Shown here: piece by piece, positions 17,920 through 25,783 of the stretch
Numbering within the stretch: the first letter of the stretch is position 1
Layout of the letters: every line of letters begins with the position of its first letter
From: Pseudomonas solani
Lineage (GTDB): Bacteria > Pseudomonadota > Gammaproteobacteria > Pseudomonadales > Pseudomonadaceae
Length of the DNA stretch: 64,000 bases
Direction: 5' to 3'
Assembly (NCBI RefSeq): GCF_026072635.1
Contig: NZ_AP023081.1
Coordinates: 6,010,501 to 6,074,500, forward strand
Translations under genes and position numbers: made by a program
Notes under the pieces: model-generated
Told to the model about the DNA's origin: nothing
Databases searched by the model: none
What the model saw: only the letters and a program-made list of their open reading frames with translations

Positions 17920-17976
17920 AAAGCGCCTGCGCTCGACGACTTTTCGTACAAGCCCTAGGCCCCCTTTTTTTGACCA

Positions 17977-17997
17977 AATCTTATCGTTGATAAGTTC
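17977..17997. promoter_or_regulatory. Operator-like inverted repeat upstream of the flavoprotein gene
   Basis: CTTATC-GTT-GATAAG is a perfect palindrome at 17980-17994. It is embedded in AAATCTTATCGTTGATAAGT, which shares the AATCTT...AAG arrangement with the repeats at 17019-17061. It ends 13 bases before the start at 18008. This suggests that the same TetR protein represses a second promoter here. Confidence 0.55.
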
Positions 17998-18007
17998 GAG
18001 GTGAGCG

Positions 18008-19528
18008 ATGAACCAATACGACGCCGTGGTGATCGGCGCCGGCAACGCCGGGCTGACCGCTGCAACCGCGCTGCAGCGCGGTGGTGCCCGCACCCTGCTG
18101 CTGGAGCGCCACAACATTCCCGGGGGGTGCGCCACCTCCTTCGTGCGCGGTAACTTCGAGTTCGAGGTGGCGCTGCACCAGCTCAGCGGCCTGGGCACCG
18201 AGGACAAGCCCTTCGTGATGCGCAAGTTCTTCGACAAGCTCGGCGTGCTGGACAAGGTCGAGTTCATCCAGGAGCACGCTCTGTACCGCCTGGCCGTGCC
18301 CGACGAACTGGACGTCACCCTGCCGGCCAGCTGGTCGGGCATCCGCCGCCTGCTGCAGGGCATGTACCCGGCGGAGAGCGAGGCCATCGAGCGCTTCATG
18401 CTGGTCTGCGAGAAGGTCACCCTGGAAAGCTTCATGACCCTGCCCCAGGCCAGCCGCGCCAACAGCGAGGCCATGCTCGAATCGCTCTGCCCCTACTACG
18501 TGAAGTACGGCTTCCGCCCCGCGCGGGAGGTGCTGGACGAGTTCTTCACCGACGCCAAGCTGAAGAACATCCTCGCCACCTACTGGCTCTACCTGGGCGT
18601 GCCGCCGACCATGCTGCCCTTCGCCGACCTGGCGACCATGCTTTACGCCTACGCGGTGTTCAAACCCTGGCACATCAAGGGCGGCTCCCAGGCCATGTCC
18701 AGCGCCCTGGTGGAATCCTTCCTCGAAGCCGGTGGCGAGGTGCGCTTCAACTGCGGCGTGGAGCGCATCCACACCCAGGGCGGGCGCATCTGCGGGGTAA
18801 GCCTGGAAGGCGGCGAACGGGTCGCCTGCAAGGCGGTGGTGTCCAACGCCAGCCCGCTGATCACCTTCAACGAACTGCTCGACCTCGAACGCCCGCCGCT
18901 GAAGGTCCAGCAGGACTTCAAATCCCGGCGCATGGGCACCTCGGCCTTCGTCATCTACCTCGGGCTGGATTGCACCCCCGGGGAACTCGGCGTCACCACC
19001 GCCTCCAGCTTCATCTACGAAACCCTCGACGAGGAGCAGATCCACGCGCGCATGGGCAGCCTGGAGCCACCGCTCGGCGGCATGCTCACCTGCTACAACC
19101 TCGAAGACCCCAGCGCCGCGCCGGCGGGCAAGAGCCAGGTGGTGCTGGTCTGCCTGCAATACGGCGAGGTGTGGAAGGCCGTGCCACCCGAGCGCTACGC
19201 GCAGACCAAGTACGCATTCGCCGAGAAGCTCATCGCGGTGATCGAGAAGGTCTACCCCAAGGTGCGCCAGTACATCGAAGAGGTGGAAGTGGCCACGCCG
19301 CTGACCATGATGCGCTACCTCAACACCCCCGGCGGTGCCATCTACGGCTTCCAGCAAAGCGCCCAGGACTCGGCCCTGCTGCGCGAACGCCTGGATGCCG
19401 TGCCCGGGCTCTACATGGCGGGTTCCTGGACCTCCATGGGCGGCTTCCAGCCCACCTACATGGCGGGCGAATCCACGGCCAGGGCCGTGCTCAAGCAGTT
19501 GAAGACCACGGAGGTGGAGCATGTCTGA
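18008..19528 (+). CDS. FAD-dependent oxidoreductase of the phytoene desaturase/CrtISO/retinol saturase group
   Basis: A 506-residue flavoprotein. The N-terminal dinucleotide-binding fold is YDAVVIGAGNAGLTAATAL, followed by the GGCATSF loop typical of CrtI-like enzymes. The C-terminal FAD block is GLYMAGSWTSMGGFQPTYMAG. Between them lies a substrate domain (residues about 90-400). Relatives desaturate, isomerise or saturate polyene chains such as carotenoids, retinol or unsaturated fatty acids. No carotenoid synthesis gene is nearby. The adjacent reductase (overlapping by eight bases), acyl-CoA ligase and dienoyl-CoA isomerase point to an unsaturated or isoprenoid acyl substrate. Exact reaction unknown. 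Confidence 0.85.
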   Translation: MNQYDAVVIGAGNAGLTAATALQRGGARTLLLERHNIPGGCATSFVRGNFEFEVALHQLSGLGTEDKPFVMRKFFDKLGVLDKVEFIQEHALYRLAVPDELDVTLPASWSGIRRLLQGMYPAESEAIERFMLVCEKVTLESFMTLPQASRANSEAMLESLCPYYVKYGFRPAREVLDEFFTDAKLKNILATYWLYLGVPPTMLPFADLATMLYAYAVFKPWHIKGGSQAMSSALVESFLEAGGEVRFNCGVERIHTQGGRICGVSLEGGERVACKAVVSNASPLITFNELLDLERPPLKVQQDFKSRRMGTSAFVIYLGLDCTPGELGVTTASSFIYETLDEEQIHARMGSLEPPLGGMLTCYNLEDPSAAPAGKSQVVLVCLQYGEVWKAVPPERYAQTKYAFAEKLIAVIEKVYPKVRQYIEEVEVATPLTMMRYLNTPGGAIYGFQQSAQDSALLRERLDAVPGLYMAGSWTSMGGFQPTYMAGESTARAVLKQLKTTEVEHV

Positions 19529-20684
19529 CCGCAACCCGATGAACCGCATCGCCGGCTACGCCGAAGCCCTCGCCGCCAAGCAGGCCCTGGAACAGAGCGG
19601 CAGCGATTTCGAGGAGGTGCGCGGCGAAGTGGGCAGCACCGTGGTGCAACTGCACCCCAAGCGCCTGTCGCTGGAGGTGGTCGAGATCATCGACGACACG
19701 CCCAGCACCAAGACCCTGCGGCTGAAGGCGAGCGACCGCAAGCCGCTGCCGCCCTTCCAGGCGGGCCAGTACATCAACCTCTTCGTCGAGATCGACGGCG
19801 TACTCACTGCCCGCCCCTACGCCATGTCCTCCTCGCCCGGCGAGCGTGGCCACTATGACCTCACGGTGAAGCGCGCCAAGGGGGGCTTCGTCTCCAACTA
19901 CCTGCTCGACCACGTGAGCCTGGGGCAGCACCTGACCAGCTCCGGGCCCATGGGCACCTTCCACCACAACCCGCTGTTCCATGGCGACGACCTGGTGTTC
20001 CTCGCCGGCGGCTCGGGCGTGGCCCCGGCGCGCAGCATCCTGCTGGACCTGCTCGGGCGCGACCTGCCGCAGCGCTTCCACCTGGTCTACGTGAACAGCC
20101 ATGTGGACGACGTGATCTTCGAACACCAGCTGCGCGAGCTGGCCGCGCACCATGAAAACGTCCGACTCACCGAAGTGATCTCGCGGCCGCCCGCTGGCTA
20201 TCAGGGGCTCGACGGCCGCCTGACCCGCGAGCTGCTGCAGGCGCAACTGGGCGCTGTCGACGGCAAGATGTTCTACATCTGCGGCCCCACCCCCTTCAAC
20301 GAAAGCTGCGTCGCGCTGCTCACCGAGCTGGGCGTGCCCCGCCGGCGCATCCGCGTCGAGGCCAACGGCGCGCCCAAGTCCCCGGACCAGCAACCGGGCT
20401 GGCCCGCAGGCGTGGCGCTGGAGGACGAGGTGCAGGTCACCGTGCGCGGCCGTGGCAGCTTCCGCAGCCAGGTCGGCGAGCCCCTGCTCAATGCACTGGA
20501 ACGTAACGGCTACTTCGCCGAGAACGCCTGCCGCTCCGGCGAATGCAGCCTGTGCCGGGTCAAGCTGCTCTCCGGCCCGGTGTTCAACCCCCAGGAAGCG
20601 CACCTGCGCAAATCCGACCGTGACTTCGGCTGGATCTATTCCTGCGTGGCCTTCCCCACCGGCGATATCGAAGTCCTGCTCTAG
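19521..20684 (+). CDS. FAD/NAD(P)H oxidoreductase with C-terminal plant-type [2Fe-2S] domain
   Basis: A 387-residue electron-transfer protein. An N-terminal segment of about 45 residues without clear homology is followed by the FAD domain (ARPYAMSSSP), the NAD(P) domain (VFLAGGSGVAPARSILLDLL, YICGPTPFNE) and a C-terminal ferredoxin domain. The ferredoxin ligands are C337, C342, C345 and C375 (CRSGECSLC...C). This order matches PaaE/HmpX-type reductases. Its start overlaps the end of the flavoprotein gene (ATGTCTGA), indicating translational coupling and probably a shared function as its electron donor or acceptor. Confidence 0.88.
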   Translation: MSDRNPMNRIAGYAEALAAKQALEQSGSDFEEVRGEVGSTVVQLHPKRLSLEVVEIIDDTPSTKTLRLKASDRKPLPPFQAGQYINLFVEIDGVLTARPYAMSSSPGERGHYDLTVKRAKGGFVSNYLLDHVSLGQHLTSSGPMGTFHHNPLFHGDDLVFLAGGSGVAPARSILLDLLGRDLPQRFHLVYVNSHVDDVIFEHQLRELAAHHENVRLTEVISRPPAGYQGLDGRLTRELLQAQLGAVDGKMFYICGPTPFNESCVALLTELGVPRRRIRVEANGAPKSPDQQPGWPAGVALEDEVQVTVRGRGSFRSQVGEPLLNALERNGYFAENACRSGECSLCRVKLLSGPVFNPQEAHLRKSDRDFGWIYSCVAFPTGDIEVLL

Positions 20685-20734
20685 ACGGGCACCGGCACCA
20701 CCGCATCACCCATAACAACAACAGGAGACAAGGG

Positions 20735-22405
20735 ATGACCACTGCACGCCGCTGGGAACAGCACTATCCACCGCAGCTGCGGGGCTACCGGCTCGGCGCC
20801 GAGGCACTGTCCGGCAACCTCGCCGATTGCGCCCGTGACGGCGCCGAGCGTCATGGCGACGCACCGGCCTTCACCCAGGTGATGCCCAACGGGCTGCATG
20901 CCGACCTCTCCTTCGCAGAGGTCCACGCGCTGTCCAGTGCCTTCGCCGCCTACCTGGTGCACGCGTGCGGTTTGCAGCCGGGCGAGGTGGTGGCCCTGCA
21001 ACTGCCCAACTGCCTGCACTACCCCGTCGCGGTCCTCGGCTCCTGGAAGGCCGGCCTGGTGGTCACCAACGTCAACCCGCTGTACACCGAGCGCGAGTTG
21101 GATGCGCAGCTGACCGACAGCGGCGCCAGGCTGCTGGTGGCCTGCGACCTGTTTGCCAAGCGTGCCCAGCAGGTGGTCGCCCGGCACGGCATCGCCCTGG
21201 TGCTCGCCAGCCTCAGCGACTTCTTCCCCGAGCCGGTGGCCAGCGCCATCCAGCAGAAGCTCGAAGAACAGGCCGGCGGCGACCTCACGCCCGAGGTGGG
21301 CTTCCAGCGCTTCACCCAGGCCCTGGCCATCGGCCGGCAGGCGGCGCCGCTGGAGCCGCGTCACCACGACGTCGCCCTCTACCAGTACACCGGCGGCACC
21401 ACGGGCCGCAGCAAGGGTGCGGTGCTCACCCACGCCAACCTCAAGGCGGTGCTGCGCATGGCCGAGGACTACCTCAAGGGCTTCGACGCCGAGATCGAGC
21501 CGGGCGAGGCCATCGTCACCCTGCCGCCGCTCTATCACATCTTCGCCTTCAACTTTAATTTCCTGCTGTTCTTCGGCCGTGGCGCACGCAACCTGCTGGT
21601 GCCCAGCCCACGGCCGCTGAGCAATGCCCAGCCGGCCTTCGAGCGCTTCCCGGTGCGCTGGATGACGGGAGTGGACACCCTCTACGCCGGCCTGCTGGCC
21701 GAGCCCTGGTTCCAGGCCAGGCCACCCGCGCTCAAGCTCGCCGTTTCCGGCGGCACCTCCCTGCGCCCGGTCACCGGCGAGCGCTGGCGTGCCGCCGTGG
21801 GGCAGATACTCGAAGGCTACGGCCTCACCGAAAGCAGCTGCTTCGTGGCCTTCAACCCGCCCGGCCCGAAAGAGCGCCCCGGCACCGTCGGCCTGCCCCT
21901 GCCGGGCAGCGACGTGCGCATAGCCGACGCCGAGGGCCACGAGCTGGCACCCAGCACCCCCGGCGAACTGCTGGTGCGCGGGCCGCACATCATCGAGCGC
22001 TACCTCAACCGCCCGGAGGAGAGCCATGAGGCCTTCGTCGACGGCTGGTTCCGCACCGGCGACATCGCGGTGATGGACGAGGACGGCTACCTCCGCATCG
22101 TCGACCGCAAGAAGGACATGGTCCTGGTCAGCGGCTTCAACGTGTACCCCAACGAAGTGGAAGCGGTGATCGCCGAACACCCGGACGTCAGCGAAGTGGC
22201 GGTGATCGGTGTGCCCGACGACACCACCGGCGAAGCCCTCTGCGCCTTCGTCGCCCTGCATAGACCGGGGCTCGACGGCGAGGCGATCATCCGTCACTGT
22301 CGCGAGCGGCTCACCGCCTACAAGGTGCCCAAGCGCATCGAATTCCGCGAACAGCTGCCCAAGTCGCCCATCGGCAAGATCCTCCGGGCACAGCTGCGCA
22401 CCTGA
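20735..22405 (+). CDS. Long-chain-fatty-acid--CoA ligase (AMP-forming)
   Basis: A 556-residue ANL-superfamily ligase, which would activate a carboxylic acid to its CoA ester with ATP. The ATP signature YTGGTTGRSKGA is at residues 218-229. Other hallmarks are GYGLTESS, the FRTGDIA block, and a C-terminal DRKKDMVLVSGFNVYPNEVE with the catalytic Lys region SPIGKILR. Length and motifs are typical of FadD-like enzymes. A ribosome-binding site (CAGGAGA) precedes ATG 20735, and the gene lies 50 bases after the reductase. Its likely job is to prepare the substrate or product of the flavoprotein for beta-oxidation. Confidence 0.9.
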   Translation: MTTARRWEQHYPPQLRGYRLGAEALSGNLADCARDGAERHGDAPAFTQVMPNGLHADLSFAEVHALSSAFAAYLVHACGLQPGEVVALQLPNCLHYPVAVLGSWKAGLVVTNVNPLYTERELDAQLTDSGARLLVACDLFAKRAQQVVARHGIALVLASLSDFFPEPVASAIQQKLEEQAGGDLTPEVGFQRFTQALAIGRQAAPLEPRHHDVALYQYTGGTTGRSKGAVLTHANLKAVLRMAEDYLKGFDAEIEPGEAIVTLPPLYHIFAFNFNFLLFFGRGARNLLVPSPRPLSNAQPAFERFPVRWMTGVDTLYAGLLAEPWFQARPPALKLAVSGGTSLRPVTGERWRAAVGQILEGYGLTESSCFVAFNPPGPKERPGTVGLPLPGSDVRIADAEGHELAPSTPGELLVRGPHIIERYLNRPEESHEAFVDGWFRTGDIAVMDEDGYLRIVDRKKDMVLVSGFNVYPNEVEAVIAEHPDVSEVAVIGVPDDTTGEALCAFVALHRPGLDGEAIIRHCRERLTAYKVPKRIEFREQLPKSPIGKILRAQLRT

Positions 22406-22456
22406 CTCAACCCCTGGCGGGTCCAACCGGCCCGCCCTCCAACCCAAGGACGTTCG

Positions 22457-23566
22457 ATGTCGACCTGGTTAACCGCCCTGCTTCCGCTCGCCGCCACCGG
22501 CCTGGGCTTCCATTACCTGCGCACGGCAGCGCGCAAGCCGCAGCTGATCTACCAGCGCAACCCCGACAACGACGCCCTCATCCAGCAGGTGCCGCGCCTC
22601 ACCCGGCGCTTCTGGGCCACGCCCTGGCTGTTCAACGGTCACCTGCAACTGCTCGGCCTGGGCCTGAAGAAGGTCTTCTCCCCCGCCCTGCGCTACGACC
22701 GCGTCGACACCCTGCTCATGGCCGACGGCGGCACCACCGCCCTGCACTGGCTCGGCGCCGACCTGCCGCCGGAGGTGCCCACACTGGTGGTGCTGCACAC
22801 CATCACCGGCTCGCCCCACAGCATGCGCGGCTTCGTCCGCGACCTGCAGCGGCTCACCGGCTGGCGCGTGGTGTTCTGCCAGCGCCGTGGCCACGGCGAC
22901 CTGTCGCTGACCAGCCCGCGCTTCAACACCATGGGCGACACCGCCGACCTCCGCGAGCAGCTGCGCCAGATCAGCGAGCGCTACCCGCACTCCGCGCTCT
23001 ACGCGGCGGGCATCTCCGCCGGCACCGGGCTGCTGGTGCGCTACCTCGGTGAACAGGGCGATGACACGCCGCTACAGGGCGCCTTCGCCTACTGCCCGGG
23101 CTACGACATACGCGTGGCCTTCGCCCGCTCCCGCGCGCCCTACACCCGGCTGATGGCGCGCAAGCTGGTGCGCCAGTTCGTCACCCCCAACCGCCAGGCG
23201 CTGGCCCACCTGCCCAGCCTCGCCGCCCTGGAAGGCGCGCAGAGCCTGGACGAGTTCCACCGGCACCTCTACGAATGCGCGGGCTACCCCAGCCAGCAGG
23301 CCTTTCTCGATAACTGCAACCCGATCACGGTGATGGACCGCATCACCGTGCCGCTGCTGGTGCTCAACGCCGAGGACGACCCCGTCTGTGTGCTTGGCAA
23401 CGTGCGCGACCACCAGCAGGCCATGGCGCGCATGCCCCGCACGCTGCTCGCCGTCACCACGCGCGGCAGCCACTGCGCCTACCTGGCCGGCCTCACCGCG
23501 CGCTCCTGGGCCCACCACCTGGCGGCCGACTTCCTCCGTGCGCTGCACGGGCAGGCCAGCCGCTAG
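22457..23566 (+). CDS. Alpha/beta hydrolase of the YheT/ABHD1-3 type
   Basis: A 369-residue hydrolase with an N-terminal membrane-associating segment (LTALLPLAATGLGFHYL). The catalytic triad can be placed: Ser187 in GISAGTG, Asp in LNAEDDPV, His in RGSHCAYL. RFWATPWLFNGHLQ and HTITGSPHSMRG are typical of the ABHD1/ABHD3/YheT family, some of which cleave phospholipid or ester bonds. It is the last gene of the cluster, 51 bases after the acyl-CoA ligase, and may release the acyl substrate from a lipid. Confidence 0.82.
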   Translation: MSTWLTALLPLAATGLGFHYLRTAARKPQLIYQRNPDNDALIQQVPRLTRRFWATPWLFNGHLQLLGLGLKKVFSPALRYDRVDTLLMADGGTTALHWLGADLPPEVPTLVVLHTITGSPHSMRGFVRDLQRLTGWRVVFCQRRGHGDLSLTSPRFNTMGDTADLREQLRQISERYPHSALYAAGISAGTGLLVRYLGEQGDDTPLQGAFAYCPGYDIRVAFARSRAPYTRLMARKLVRQFVTPNRQALAHLPSLAALEGAQSLDEFHRHLYECAGYPSQQAFLDNCNPITVMDRITVPLLVLNAEDDPVCVLGNVRDHQQAMARMPRTLLAVTTRGSHCAYLAGLTARSWAHHLAADFLRALHGQASR

Positions 23567-23631
23567 CTCTAAATCGAATCAATAGCCGCAATTTTATTCC
23601 ATCAGGAGATATCAATAGCGCTGAACGATAT

Positions 23632-23643
23632 TGGTATATACCA
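23632..23643. promoter_or_regulatory. Candidate GntR (HutC/UTRA-type) operator
   Basis: TGGTATATACCA is a perfect 12-base palindrome containing GTATATAC, close to the GT-N-TA-N-AC core bound by HutC-subfamily GntR regulators. It lies 58 bases before the first gene of an operon that encodes exactly such a regulator (30410-31204). The surrounding 23567-23701 spacer is AT-rich. No TPP riboswitch motif was seen in it. Confidence 0.6.
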
Positions 23644-23701
23644 GGGCGCCGCCCGTTAAATCCGCCCCCACAGGCCCAGTGGGCAATGCGGAGCACGATG
23701 G

Positions 23702-24622
23702 ATGATCGCTGTACGGGTGATGCTGGAATATTTTCATCCCTGGCCGAATTCGGCGGGTTTCTATGTGGCACGGGAACGTGGCTGGTACCGCGACGCCGGG
23801 CTCGATGTGCAGTTGCAGGTACCGGACCCCTATCGCGGCGACACCCTCGAACACCTGCTGCAAGGCGCCGCCGATCTCGGCGTGTTCCCCAGCAACCGCC
23901 TGCTGGTGCGCCGCGCACTCGGCCAGCCGCTGCTGGGCGTGGCGGCCATCAACCATGCCGGCCTGGAATCCATCCAGACCCTGACCGACTTCGGCATCCA
24001 GCGCCCCCGCGACCTGGCCGGCAAGCGCCTGGCGCTCAACCCCACCCCGCGCGGCCTGGCCATGGTGCGCCACCTGGTGGCCGCCGACGGTGGCGACCCG
24101 GACGCGGTGATCATCGTCGACAGCCAGGTGCGCGAACTGCGCCCCGAGCAGCTGGCCGCCGGTATCGCCGACGCCAGCTTCGGCGGCTACTGGGCCTGGG
24201 AAGCGCTGATGGGCAGCCCCATCCCCGCCGAGCGCCGCGTGGTCTGGCCGGTGGACGCGATCGGCGCGCCGCGCTACCACAGCTACCTGCTCGGCGGCCG
24301 CCAGGACTGGTTCGAGCACAACCCCGACAGCGCCCGCGCCTTCCTCGCCGCCACCGAGCGCGGCTTCCGTGCCGTGGCGGCCGACCCGCAAAGCGCCCTG
24401 CCCGCCTACGAGGCGGCCATCCCCTACTTCCCCACCGAGCTGCTCAGCCAGTCCCTGGAGCGCATCGCCCCCACCTGGTTGCACGCCGGCCATTGGGGCC
24501 AGCAGCGGGAGGAACTGCTCGCCCCTTACGCCCACTGGCTGCACAGCCACGGTGTGCTCGCCGACGCGGACGCCTGGCGCGGCGCCACCAGCAACCGGTA
24601 CCTGACGGAGCAACGGCCGTGA
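23702..24622 (+). CDS. NMT1/THI5-like substrate-binding-fold protein, probable pyrimidine/thiamine-precursor binder
   Basis: A 306-residue protein with the ThiY/NMT1 fold. LEYFHPWPNSAGFYVARERGWY corresponds to the W-x-P-N-x-x-G-x-Y-V-A motif that binds the hydroxymethylpyrimidine ring. QGAADLGVFPSNRLL, RDLAGKRLAL and ADASFGGYWAWE follow the family pattern. There is no signal peptide or lipobox, and no ABC permease or ATPase gene nearby, which is odd for a transport receptor. It may be a cytosolic binder or an enzyme; the CCCFC motif of yeast THI5 is not present. First gene of the salvage operon; GTGA overlap with the next gene. Confidence 0.75.
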   Translation: MIAVRVMLEYFHPWPNSAGFYVARERGWYRDAGLDVQLQVPDPYRGDTLEHLLQGAADLGVFPSNRLLVRRALGQPLLGVAAINHAGLESIQTLTDFGIQRPRDLAGKRLALNPTPRGLAMVRHLVAADGGDPDAVIIVDSQVRELRPEQLAAGIADASFGGYWAWEALMGSPIPAERRVVWPVDAIGAPRYHSYLLGGRQDWFEHNPDSARAFLAATERGFRAVAADPQSALPAYEAAIPYFPTELLSQSLERIAPTWLHAGHWGQQREELLAPYAHWLHSHGVLADADAWRGATSNRYLTEQRP

Positions 24623-25773
24623 CCCAGCCGATACGCATCGCCCACGGCATGGGCGCGCAGCCGGTGGAGGCCGACTGGCCGGCCCTGCAGCAACGGGATG
24701 TGGAGCAGGTGCTGCAACGCTTCCCGCAGCTGGGCGCCGTGCAGCAGCTCGGCTGGCACAGCCCCCGGCCCTTCTCGGCCGCCGCCCAGGTGCACACCGA
24801 TCACGGCGAGGTGTTCGTCAAGCGCCACCACCGCCGCGTGCGCGAACCGGCCTGGCTGGAGGAGGAACACCGCTTCGTCCGCCACCTGCAGGACCGCGGC
24901 GCACCGGTCACCCCCGCCCTGCGTGACCGCGACGGGCACAGCGCGCTGGCCCTGGGCGAGTGGACCTACGAAGTGCTGCCCCGCGCCGCCGGTGACGACC
25001 TCTACCGCGAGGCCCTGTCCTGGACGCCCTTCCTCGACCGCCACCACGCCCATTCGGCGGGCGCCGCCCTGGCCCGGCTGCACTGTGCCGCAGAAGGCTT
25101 CGACGCCGCCCCCCGGCAGGCGCCGGTGCTGGTGGCCAACCTGCGCTTGTTCAGCCAGCCCGACCCGCTGCGGGCCATCGAGCAGGCCCTGCCCGGGCAA
25201 CCGGCCCTGGCCCGCTACCTGGCCGGGCACGACTGGCACTACGCGCTGAAAGAACTGCACCTGCCCTACCACCGCCAACTGCTGCCGCTGCTGGCCGCAC
25301 AACCGGCGCTCTGGACCCACAACGACTGGCACGCCTCCAACCTGCTGTGGCGCGGGCAAGGTGGCTCGGCGGAGGTTGAGAGCGTCCTTGATTTCGGCCT
25401 GAGCGACCGGACCTTCGCCCTGTTCGACCTGGCAACGGCATTGGAACGCAATTGCATTCCCTGGCTGGAACTGGATGATGGCGGCCGCGCAACGGCCGAT
25501 CTCGATGCGGTCGACGCACTGCTGGCGGGCTACGCCAGCCAGCGCCCCCTCGGCCGCCACGACCTGCTCACGCTCAAGGCCCTGCTGCCCCTGGTGCACG
25601 CCGACTTCGCCCTCAACGAAGTCGACTACTTCGAGGGCATCGTCGGCTCGCGGGCCAGCGCCGACATCGCCTACCACGCGTTCCTGATCGGCCACGCCCG
25701 CTGGTTCGGCGACAGCGAGGGCGCCCGCCTGCTCGACCACCTCGCGCGGCTCGCCCGCACCCATAACAACTAG
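24619..25773 (+). CDS. Aminoglycoside phosphotransferase-family kinase, possible thiamine/precursor kinase
   Basis: A 384-residue APH/choline-kinase-fold protein, starting at the GTG that overlaps the upstream stop (GTGA). The catalytic loop is HNDWHASN (His234-Asp236) and the metal-binding DFG is at about 258-260 (VLDFGLSD). The N-lobe Lys lies in VFVKRHHRR. This family includes ThiK, a thiamine kinase. The context (THI5-like protein, TonB receptor, phosphatase, PnuC transporter) makes phosphorylation of an imported vitamin or precursor the best guess. True antibiotic resistance is unlikely. Confidence 0.82.
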   Translation: MTQPIRIAHGMGAQPVEADWPALQQRDVEQVLQRFPQLGAVQQLGWHSPRPFSAAAQVHTDHGEVFVKRHHRRVREPAWLEEEHRFVRHLQDRGAPVTPALRDRDGHSALALGEWTYEVLPRAAGDDLYREALSWTPFLDRHHAHSAGAALARLHCAAEGFDAAPRQAPVLVANLRLFSQPDPLRAIEQALPGQPALARYLAGHDWHYALKELHLPYHRQLLPLLAAQPALWTHNDWHASNLLWRGQGGSAEVESVLDFGLSDRTFALFDLATALERNCIPWLELDDGGRATADLDAVDALLAGYASQRPLGRHDLLTLKALLPLVHADFALNEVDYFEGIVGSRASADIAYHAFLIGHARWFGDSEGARLLDHLARLARTHNN

Positions 25774-25783
25774 GAAGACCGCC

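Noticed and set aside
18008..19528. Carotenoid biosynthesis desaturase
   Set aside because: No crtE, crtB or crtY-type genes are present. The neighbours are fatty-acid-type enzymes.
23567..23701. TPP riboswitch before the vitamin salvage operon
   Set aside because: No CTGAGA or matching conserved P3/P5 blocks could be seen. A short palindrome fits a protein operator better.
24619..25773. Antibiotic-resistance aminoglycoside phosphotransferase
   Set aside because: The fold is shared with choline and thiamine kinases, and the operon context is vitamin uptake.
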